Source of the DNA: Methanobacterium sp. UBA294
GTDB taxonomy: Archaea; Methanobacteriota; Methanobacteria; Methanobacteriales; Methanobacteriaceae
Direction of reading: 5' to 3'
DNA: 64,000 nucleotides
Assembly (NCBI GenBank): GCA_002494495.1
Contig: DACB01000008.1
Span: 62,001 to 126,000, forward strand
Position 1 is the stretch's first letter. Every line of letters starts with the position of its first letter. The position numbers were made by a program, and so were the translations under genes. The notes beneath the pieces are model-generated. The model was not told the origin of the DNA. It saw only the letters and a program-made list of their open reading frames with translations, and did no database searches. This document shows positions 57,828 to 64,000 of this stretch, in pieces.

Positions 57828-58817
57828 TTAGTTGATGGATTTTTTGATGCTACTTAAAACTTTGCCACGATTTTTCACCAGAATATCATCCTCTATCCTC
57901 ACCCCGAACTGGTCTTTGATGTAAATTCCTGGTTCCACAGTTACTACCATATCCTTTTCCAGTATAAATTCACTTTTTTTAGCTAAAGTTGGATTTTCAT
58001 GTACTTCCAACCCTAAACCATGTCCAGTTGAGTGTATAAAATTATCCCCATAACCATATTCTTCAATAACACTCCTGGCCACATCATCTACATGGGATGC
58101 TTTAATTCCAGGTTTTATAGCCTTAATAGCTTCTAGCTGTGCTTCCAGGACGATGTTAAATATCTCTGCCTGTTTTTCACCTTCAATCAATGTCCGGCTC
58201 AAATCACTGCAGTAGTTATTGTAAACTGCCCCCCAATCAATGACCACCGGGGATTCCAGATTACTGGTGGATATGGTGGCATGGGGCATACTAGAATTCT
58301 TTCCTGAGGCTACTATGGTGTTGAAGGCAGGTTTTGTTGAACCATTTGATTTTAAATTGAACTCCAGGTGGGCAGCAATTTCGTTTTCTTTCCCCTGGAA
58401 CTCCAAAGCTAATAAAGATTTCTCTGCAATAGTAATTGCCTTACGGATGTTTTTCACCTCATCTGGTGATTTGATAATTCTCGCAGACTCAATGATATCT
58501 GTTATCTTAAGCTCAAAACCATCTGAGAATTTTTCATATACCGAAACAGGCATGGACTTTTCAATTCCTACTTTACCTTTCAAATTTTCCTTTAACTTAT
58601 CAATGGATTCATATTCAACCAGTGAAATCTTTGAATTATTAGAAGCATCCTCCATATCCATTTTGGACGTGTAAAGTGTTGCATCTTCAGTTATAATTAT
58701 GAAGGACATACTGGTGGGCCTGTACCCTGAAAGGTAGTTTATATTTTCTGGTTTTATAAGTAAGAGGGAATCTAGCTCTGCACTGTCCATTGCGTCAATT
58801 ATTTTATTTAAATCCAT
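57828..58817 (-). CDS. Xaa-Pro aminopeptidase-like M24 peptidase
   Basis: 329 residues. The pita-bread fold metal ligands are visible as VIDWGAVYNNYCSDLSRT (two Asp), STGHGLGLEVHE (His), VTVEPGIY (Glu) and GVRIEDD (Glu). The N-terminal creatinase-like domain is present. It releases N-terminal residues before proline. Confidence 0.93.
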   Translation of the reverse strand: MDLNKIIDAMDSAELDSLLLIKPENINYLSGYRPTSMSFIIITEDATLYTSKMDMEDASNNSKISLVEYESIDKLKENLKGKVGIEKSMPVSVYEKFSDGFELKITDIIESARIIKSPDEVKNIRKAITIAEKSLLALEFQGKENEIAAHLEFNLKSNGSTKPAFNTIVASGKNSSMPHATISTSNLESPVVIDWGAVYNNYCSDLSRTLIEGEKQAEIFNIVLEAQLEAIKAIKPGIKASHVDDVARSVIEEYGYGDNFIHSTGHGLGLEVHENPTLAKKSEFILEKDMVVTVEPGIYIKDQFGVRIEDDILVKNRGKVLSSIKKSIN

Positions 58818-58870
58818 TGTATCATTTCTATATGCCTTTGTGATTAGTTTAAACTTCTAAAGTCCTGTTT

Positions 58871-59323
58871 CTATAAATTCTTTAAAATAGCTTCCTTAAT
58901 TTCCATCATAACTTCATCAGGGACTTCTACATTTATGGGTTGGGGTACGTAGCCAAAATCCGGGTCTTCAAATTCTAAACCAATGAATTTAACTTTGTCC
59001 TGATACCGGGGGTGGAAATGCCAGTGAATCTCTGGATTATGCTCACCATCCCTGAAAGTCTTATTTTTAAAGCAACTCCAGTTAAAAAGAGTTGGATTAA
59101 ACGCTTCTTTTAAACTGTACTCCAGTTTCCTTAGGGTATCAATGAAGTCCTTCCATTCTTCATCATCAAGATCTGAAAGGTTTTTGCACTGTCTTTTAAG
59201 GGCAACCACACAGGTTCCCAGATACCTCTGGCTGGGTGCCAGGAATATCATCCAAAAAGGAGTTTCCCTTATGAGTTTACCGTATCCGCCCTCTATCTTA
59301 CAGAAATCACAACTTTTAGACAT
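58871..59323 (-). CDS. HIT-like protein
   Basis: 150 residues from ATG 59323, which follows GGAG by eight bases. SCDFCKIEGG at the N-terminus and the nucleotide-binding segment HWHFHPRYQ at about residue 110 (His-x-His-x motif) suggest the HIT superfamily. A nucleotide hydrolase or transferase role is likely, but the exact substrate is unknown. Confidence 0.75.
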   Translation of the reverse strand: MSKSCDFCKIEGGYGKLIRETPFWMIFLAPSQRYLGTCVVALKRQCKNLSDLDDEEWKDFIDTLRKLEYSLKEAFNPTLFNWSCFKNKTFRDGEHNPEIHWHFHPRYQDKVKFIGLEFEDPDFGYVPQPINVEVPDEVMMEIKEAILKNL

Positions 59324-59469
59324 GGCAATTGCTCCACAAAAAATTAAAGGGTTACTCATTAGTTAGTTCTGAGAGATAATAAATCTACCCATTGATATAA
59401 ACTGGCTATTTAACAGGTTATTGGATTATTCGGCAGTTTTAGTGGATAAAAATCAGTATCTGAAAAACA

Positions 59470-59480
59470 TATATATATAA
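59470..59480 (+). promoter_or_regulatory. TATA box of the M50 protease gene
   Basis: TATATATATAA at 59470-59480, 22 bases before the ATG, which predicts a very short or absent leader. Confidence 0.5.
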
Positions 59481-59502
59481 GATTCCACATGTTTTAAATA
59501 AT

Positions 59503-60093
59503 ATGATAAGATTTACAAGCAGAGAAATCAGAGATCTAATAATTTCAATGGTGGTCATCACCTTCCTATTTGCCTATATATTTAGTGGAAGAACCTACCC
59601 TGATTTGACACTGCTGTTGGTTACTTTCATAGCAGTTGGATTGGGTTTCATCCTTCACGAACTTGCCCATAAATTCGTGGCAATGAGATACGGATTCTGG
59701 GCAGAATATCGGTTATGGGTACAAGGGCTAATATTTGCAGTTATAACCGCTGCTTTAGGATTTCTATTCGTAGCACCGGGTGCTGTATACATCCATGGGG
59801 AATACATATCCCGGGAACAGAATGGTAAGATATCAGCATCTGGTCCGGCAACTAACCTCATTCTGGCAGTGCTTTTCTTTTTATTACTGTACTATTTTCC
59901 AATCAACCAGACCGTTCTCCTGATAGGGGCGCTCGGATTCTATATAAACAGTTTCCTGGCTTTGATAAATTTAATCCCCATTGGTATGTTAGACGGCTCC
60001 AAAATTATCCGGTGGAATCCACTTGTATGGATATTAATGATTACCATCACAGGTATAATGGTATTTTACGCCTTCACTGGATTGTTATTTTAA
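59503..60093 (+). CDS. M50-family membrane zinc protease
   Basis: 196 residues with five to six membrane helices. HELAH in [16 protein letters not shown] is the zinc motif HExxH, and [14 protein letters not shown] carries the LDG motif with the third ligand Asp. Site-2 protease-like. Single gene with its own promoter. Confidence 0.9.
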   Translation: MIRFTSREIRDLIISMVVITFLFAYIFSGRTYPDLTLLLVTFIAVGLGFILHELAHKFVAMRYGFWAEYRLWVQGLIFAVITAALGFLFVAPGAVYIHGEYISREQNGKISASGPATNLILAVLFFLLLYYFPINQTVLLIGALGFYINSFLALINLIPIGMLDGSKIIRWNPLVWILMITITGIMVFYAFTGLLF

Positions 60094-60197
60094 TCCTGAG
60101 TATTAAATTCCCGCATTTTAATTTCAATATAAATTTAAATCCCAAATACATTAAATAATATAGAGAATCTTAAATTAAAATTTAAAGAGTTCTAAAA

Positions 60198-61388
60198 ATG
60201 TTTGAAAAAGTCCCAGTTACCTATTTCGGATGCACCCACAGGGCCATCCCCCCAGAACGCACTATAGAAAATGTGGAGGGTAAACTCAGAATTGCAGGGG
60301 TAACCAGGATAGCGGAGATAACCCATCTGGACCGTCTGGGAATACCAGTATATTCTGCCATTAGGCCTGGAGCTGCCCAGGGAGCGGTAAGTATCTATGC
60401 TGGAAAGGGAGCTACAAAAAGCCAGGCTAAAGCTTCTGCTATGATGGAGGCATTTGAAAGATATTCTGCTGAAATTAATGAACAAGACCCTCAGATGTTT
60501 GAAACAGGAATATATGGTGAATTAGAGGAGGCCATCAACCCAGAAACATTGATTTTACCGCAACAAAGTTACAATTTGGATGAAACCAAGTTAGACTGGG
60601 TAAAAGCGGTGGAGATAACAGATGATGAAGAATATCTGGTCCCGGTAAATGCTATCTATCATCCATACATCTCCCAAGGAGGGTCTATGCTTTTTAAATC
60701 CAACACCAATGGACTGGCATCAGGAAACCGCATCGAAGAGGCGGTATACCATGGTATTACCGAGATTATTGAAAGGGATGCCTGGAGTATATTCGAGGCG
60801 AAAAAGAAATGCAGGGGAGAGGTGGTCTGTGATGGAACGGGAAACCCCCTCATCAGGGATATGCTATATAAATTTAATCAGTCAGAGATAGAAGTTAAGT
60901 TACTGGACCTGACTGCGGATGTGGATATAACCACCATAGCAGCGGTAGCAGATGATACCGTACTTAGAGACCCTGCACTATTATCTTTAGGGGTGGGAAC
61001 CCACTTAAATCCGGAAGTCGCCGTTATAAGGGCCCTTACCGAGGTAGCACAGAGCAGGGCCACCCAGATCCATGGGACCCGAGAGGACACAAACCGTGCA
61101 GATTTCATGAGGAAAGCCGGTTATGAAAGGATGAAAAGGATTAACAAACACTGGTTCAGTGATTCACATAAACTGGTTGATATTTCAAGTCTTGAGGATA
61201 AATCAAAGCCTACCTTCAAGGAAGACATTGAAACCTGCGTAGATATCCTAAAAAAGAACGGCTTTAATAGGATTTATTATACAGATTTAACCCGCAGGGA
61301 AATCGAAATACCAGTAGCCAGGGTTATAATTCCGGGTATGGAAGTATACTCTGTGGATACTGAGCGGATGGGTGAAAGGCTGATTTAA
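60198..61388 (+). CDS. ycaO: YcaO protein for McrA thioglycine formation
   Basis: 396 residues. [56 protein letters not shown] and [21 protein letters not shown] are the ATP-binding segments of YcaO enzymes, and the methanogen-type N-terminus ([14 protein letters not shown]) points to the McrA-glycine thioamidation group. No tfuA partner is adjacent. An SRPBCC gene follows 118 bases later. Confidence 0.92.
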   Translation: MFEKVPVTYFGCTHRAIPPERTIENVEGKLRIAGVTRIAEITHLDRLGIPVYSAIRPGAAQGAVSIYAGKGATKSQAKASAMMEAFERYSAEINEQDPQMFETGIYGELEEAINPETLILPQQSYNLDETKLDWVKAVEITDDEEYLVPVNAIYHPYISQGGSMLFKSNTNGLASGNRIEEAVYHGITEIIERDAWSIFEAKKKCRGEVVCDGTGNPLIRDMLYKFNQSEIEVKLLDLTADVDITTIAAVADDTVLRDPALLSLGVGTHLNPEVAVIRALTEVAQSRATQIHGTREDTNRADFMRKAGYERMKRINKHWFSDSHKLVDISSLEDKSKPTFKEDIETCVDILKKNGFNRIYYTDLTRREIEIPVARVIIPGMEVYSVDTERMGERLI

Positions 61389-61506
61389 ATTTAATTTAGA
61401 TTATTTATGGGAAATTTATATTTGTTTAAATTTAATTGACTCATTAATTAAGGAAAACAAATTATATGTCACTAGTCTTATAAATTGAGGAATTTAAACA
61501 AAGAAT

Positions 61507-61962
61507 ATGACAAAGTTTGAAGTTAGTACAACTATCAACAAACCAGTTAATATTGTAGTAAACGCATTTACCAATCCTGATAACGCTCCTCATTGGCAGA
61601 CTGATTTGGAGAAATTTGAGGTAGTCAGTGGCAGTCCCAATAGAGCCGGTTCAATTGCTCGTTTACATTATCGTCAAAATGGTAAACCATATGTGATGGA
61701 AGATAAATTGATATACTGCGAATCAGGTAAAAAATATGTGTCAGAAGTTTCAGGAGATGCTCTTGCTGCCAGAGTCGAAACAACTCTTGAATCGATGAAG
61801 AATAAAACCAAAATAACTATTAAGTGGAATGGGAAAGCAAAAATACTCACACTAAAGATATTATTCCCATTTATCCGTAGTAAGATGTTTAAACAAGCTC
61901 AAAAGGAATTGAATAATTTTAAACAATTAGTTGAAACTAAAGGAGCAGATTTTAGTAATTAA
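61507..61962 (+). CDS. SRPBCC-fold protein
   Basis: 151 residues. The START/Bet v1-like pattern begins EVSTTINKPVNIVVNAFTNPDNAPHWQTDL and ends with a long amphipathic helix (RSKMFKQAQKELNNFKQLVE). Such proteins bind small hydrophobic molecules; the ligand is unknown. Confidence 0.85.
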   Translation: MTKFEVSTTINKPVNIVVNAFTNPDNAPHWQTDLEKFEVVSGSPNRAGSIARLHYRQNGKPYVMEDKLIYCESGKKYVSEVSGDALAARVETTLESMKNKTKITIKWNGKAKILTLKILFPFIRSKMFKQAQKELNNFKQLVETKGADFSN

Positions 61963-62071
61963 CTCAGATTAAAATAACTAAAAAATTAATTAGCCACTAA
62001 AAAAAACTTTATTCTTATGAGTCTGGTGAAAATTTAAGGGAAACAGTTATACTATATTTACAGGTGTTTTA

Positions 62072-62413
62072 ATGAAACAGGTGATTATTATGAGGGCAGA
62101 TCTTCCTATCAGCAGGGGTAAACTCGCTGCCCAGGCCTGCCACGCCAGCCTAGGATCCAATAAGCGTGCAGATGAGAGGAAGATAAAAAATTGGGAACTT
62201 GAGGGGAGTAAAAAGGTGGTTTTAAAGGTTAAGGATAGAGATGAACTTTTCCAGTACTATGAACTGGTTAAAGCCACTGATCTGCCCTACTTCTTAGTCA
62301 CCGATGCCGGGCATACTGAGCTACCAGAATCCACCGTTACCTGCTTGGGAATAGGTCCTGATGAGGATGAGAAGATCGATAAGATTACCCAGGATTTGAA
62401 GTTGTTTAAGTAG
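62072..62413 (+). CDS. pth2: peptidyl-tRNA hydrolase, archaeal Pth2
   Basis: 113 residues. [20 protein letters not shown], the [12 protein letters not shown] segment and [24 protein letters not shown] are the Pth2 signature. It recycles tRNA from peptidyl-tRNA. First of a run of translation and cofactor genes. The start follows AGGTGT by four bases. Confidence 0.96.
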   Translation: MKQVIIMRADLPISRGKLAAQACHASLGSNKRADERKIKNWELEGSKKVVLKVKDRDELFQYYELVKATDLPYFLVTDAGHTELPESTVTCLGIGPDEDEKIDKITQDLKLFK

Positions 62414-62454
62414 TTGTGAGTTTACTTTTAATCAATAAATGAAGTGCTGATTTT

Positions 62455-63108
62455 ATGGACTGGATTGTAAAGGTGGGCGGAAGTCTTTTCCCGGAAGATG
62501 CAGTTAACCTTTCTAAAGCCCTCGTTGGTAAAAGTGTCATGGTGATCTGCGGCGGTGGAGAACTGGCCAACCTGTTAAGGCAGTACGATGAGAGGATGGA
62601 TTATTCGGATACAGCCGCCCACAAAAGTGCCATACTATGCATGGATATATTAGGAATGCTCCTAGCAGATAAAATACCCGGTGCCGAGGGTGTTCATTCT
62701 ATAGACCAGGCAGAGAAGGCTATTCGTGATGGGAAACTCCCGGTATTTTTACCTTCCCAGTTTTTATCCCGTGAAGATCCCTTAGAACATTCCTGGCGTG
62801 TTACTTCTGATTCCCTATCCCTTTATATAGCACATCAACTAAAGGCTAAACTATTAATAGCAACTGATGTAGATGGTATATATGATCAAAAACCATCCAA
62901 GAATGGTGCTCAACTGATAAGAAATATTAGTGCAAAAAAATTACTAGATTTTAATGAAACATCAGTTGATGATTTTTTAGCAGGTCTTTTACTTCAGTAC
63001 AGATCATCTTGCTATGTGATTAATGGAATGCATCCTGAAAGGGTTCTATCTATAATTGAAGATAAAAGCAATGAAGATACTAAATATACACTTATCGGAG
63101 GAATTTAA
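62455..63108 (+). CDS. mfnE: amino acid kinase family protein, MfnE-like methanofuran kinase
   Basis: 217 residues. [12 protein letters not shown] and [12 protein letters not shown] are amino-acid-kinase nucleotide segments, and [15 protein letters not shown] the substrate-side one. The short form found beside zinc-ribbon and EF-1 beta genes in methanogens phosphorylates 5-(aminomethyl)-3-furanmethanol phosphate in methanofuran synthesis. Assignment by context and memory of the family. Confidence 0.82.
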   Translation: MDWIVKVGGSLFPEDAVNLSKALVGKSVMVICGGGELANLLRQYDERMDYSDTAAHKSAILCMDILGMLLADKIPGAEGVHSIDQAEKAIRDGKLPVFLPSQFLSREDPLEHSWRVTSDSLSLYIAHQLKAKLLIATDVDGIYDQKPSKNGAQLIRNISAKKLLDFNETSVDDFLAGLLLQYRSSCYVINGMHPERVLSIIEDKSNEDTKYTLIGGI

Positions 63109-63109
63109 T

Positions 63110-63271
63110 ATGGATAAAGTAGAATGTACATCATGTAAACAGGAAATATCACCAGTGGATACCTGCGTGAAATTTGTATGTCCAGAATGCGATAACATAC
63201 TCTACAGATGTCAGAAATGCAGGACTTTCGGACACCTATATGAGTGCAAATGTGGATTCAAAGGACCTTAA
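63110..63271 (+). CDS. zinc-ribbon protein preceding EF-1 beta
   Basis: 53 residues with four CxxC-type pairs (CTSC, CPEC, CQKC, CKCG), a treble or double zinc ribbon. It starts one base after the upstream stop, with GGAGG eight bases before the ATG, and belongs to the same transcript as the EF-1 beta gene. Likely an RNA- or ribosome-binding protein (inference). Confidence 0.88.
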   Translation: MDKVECTSCKQEISPVDTCVKFVCPECDNILYRCQKCRTFGHLYECKCGFKGP

Positions 63272-63337
63272 GATTCAAAGTTTAATCTTCAAAAATATAA
63301 TTAATTGTACAAACAAGTTTATTGGGAGGTTACGATA

Positions 63338-63607
63338 ATGGGAGAAGTAGTTGCAACAATTAAAGTAATGCCGGAAAGCCCGGATGTTGACCTAGAAAAA
63401 ATTAAAGAAGACATCATACAGTCCATACCAGAAGGCGCTGAATTCCACAAAATAGAAGAAGAGCCAATAGCTTTCGGCCTGGTAGCCCTTAAGGTAATGG
63501 TAGTTGTTGGAGATGCTGAAGGGGGAACAGAACAAATAGAAGAAAATCTCTCCAACCTGAAAAACATAAGTAGTGTGGAAGTAGAAGATGTAAGAAGGCT
63601 TATGTAA
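63338..63607 (+). CDS. ef1b: translation elongation factor aEF-1 beta
   Basis: 89 residues. MGEVVATIKVMPESPDVDLE, AFGLVALKVMVVVGD and the acidic EEN...VEVEDVRRLM end are the archaeal EF-1 beta pattern. It exchanges GDP for GTP on EF-1 alpha. GGGAGG eight bases before ATG 63338 sets the start; an 11-codon extension is unsupported. Confidence 0.95.
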   Translation: MGEVVATIKVMPESPDVDLEKIKEDIIQSIPEGAEFHKIEEEPIAFGLVALKVMVVVGDAEGGTEQIEENLSNLKNISSVEVEDVRRLM

Positions 63608-63760
63608 GCCTGCTTACTTTAATTATTTAATAATTATTTTTGAAATTTATTTAAAAAATCCCTGTTAATTTTTATTTTTCAATTTTTTTATACACTTACA
63701 TGCTGATCATAATACTTTTTATAATATTAGTATTATATTAATCTGTGGAGAGTGATTCAA

Positions 63761-64000
63761 ATTTTTGATCTCATCTTTGCCTGCATAATTGGTGTCATCT
63801 GTGGTGCAGTTACGGGTTTAATACCAGGTATACATGTTAACACAGTAGGTGCTTTCGTATTTGCATCATCAGCCACAGCACTGGCATTTTTATCACCAGA
63901 TGTTTTGGGAGTGTTCTTAATATCTATGTCCATTTCCCATGCGCTTTTGGAATTTATCCCCTCTATGTTCCTGGGCGTACCCGAAGAAGGCACTGTTTTA
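63761..64000 (+). CDS. TctA-like permease (N-terminal part), apparent ATT start
   Basis: Open to the window end; 80 residues visible, all membrane-like: [20 protein letters not shown], then [15 protein letters not shown] and [12 protein letters not shown]. The G-x-x-x-G-x-IPG-x-H pattern fits the archaeal TctA/DUF112 permease family. TGGAGAGTGAT, an almost complete ribosome-binding site, ends four bases before ATT 63761. The only in-frame standard start, GTG 63752, lies inside that sequence. So ATT is the best start unless the sequence is wrong. Confidence 0.72.
   Translation, partial: MFDLIFACIIGVICGAVTGLIPGIHVNTVGAFVFASSATALAFLSPDVLGVFLISMSISHALLEFIPSMFLGVPEEGTVL

Overview
This window reads as a chromosomal segment of a mesophilic, AT-rich methanogen of the order Methanobacteriales, most likely a Methanobacterium. 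The basis is two surface proteins with pseudomurein-binding repeats, a YcaO homologue of the McrA-thioglycine type, a methanofuran-pathway kinase (MfnE-like), a family B DNA polymerase ending just after its DTDG motif (the split PolB known from Methanothermobacter), TATA boxes with short leaders, and Shine-Dalgarno sequences matching AGGAGGTGAT. From memory, the order ATP synthase, citrate synthase-like, fumarase alpha, TiaS, HTH regulator, SerA, Thg1, NadX, aldehyde dehydrogenase resembles the MTH952-MTH978 stretch of M. thermautotrophicus. That synteny was not checked.

Layout. 1-14 kb: end-truncated pyruvate carboxylase B, a polytopic GT-C-like membrane protein, a caspase-like protease, myo-inositol-phosphate synthase, a UbiA prenyltransferase, a 7TM-PAS-PAS histidine kinase, an AlkD-like glycosylase, a frameshifted zinc-ribbon/PepSY protein with a DDYYY tail, and PolB1. 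14-24 kb is the most accessory part: small unknown genes, a metallo-beta-lactamase/rhodanese fusion, a DrrAB-type ABC exporter, decayed MFS and GNAT genes, tRNA-Lys and tRNA-Gln, a Cas4-like nuclease and an ATP-grasp ligase. 24-33.6 kb: a complete A-type ATP synthase operon H-I-K-E-C-F-A-B-D plus a DUF22 gene, all on the minus strand. 34-39.5 kb: a minus-strand cluster of TiaS, MmgE/PrpD, a TIM-barrel protein, fumarase alpha and a citrate synthase/citryl-CoA lyase homologue. 40-49 kb: regulator, SerA, a surface glycoside-hydrolase-like protein, JAMM protease, Thg1, NadX and a PRC-barrel protein. 49-54 kb: arginine deiminase and carbamate kinase, then a second pseudomurein-binding protein. 54-64 kb: tRNA-binding protein, lactaldehyde dehydrogenase-like enzyme, class III pilin with a TadC-like partner, Xaa-Pro peptidase, HIT-like protein, M50 protease, YcaO, and a translation/cofactor group (Pth2, MfnE, zinc ribbon, EF-1 beta) followed by a TctA-like permease cut by the window end.

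The most unusual observation is that four reading frames lack any ATG/GTG/TTG that fits both the ribosome-binding site and the protein family or signal peptide. In each, the Shine-Dalgarno points to ATA, ATT or CTG (tiaS, both pseudomurein-binding proteins, the TctA-like gene). A small membrane protein also carries an in-frame T TTT TTG heptamer exactly where its reading frame changes by -1. Other features of note are a PolB1 whose first exonuclease motif has lost its metal ligand, near-identical DNA repeats inside the atpK gene, and several genes broken by single-base indels. Some of these could be sequencing errors rather than biology.
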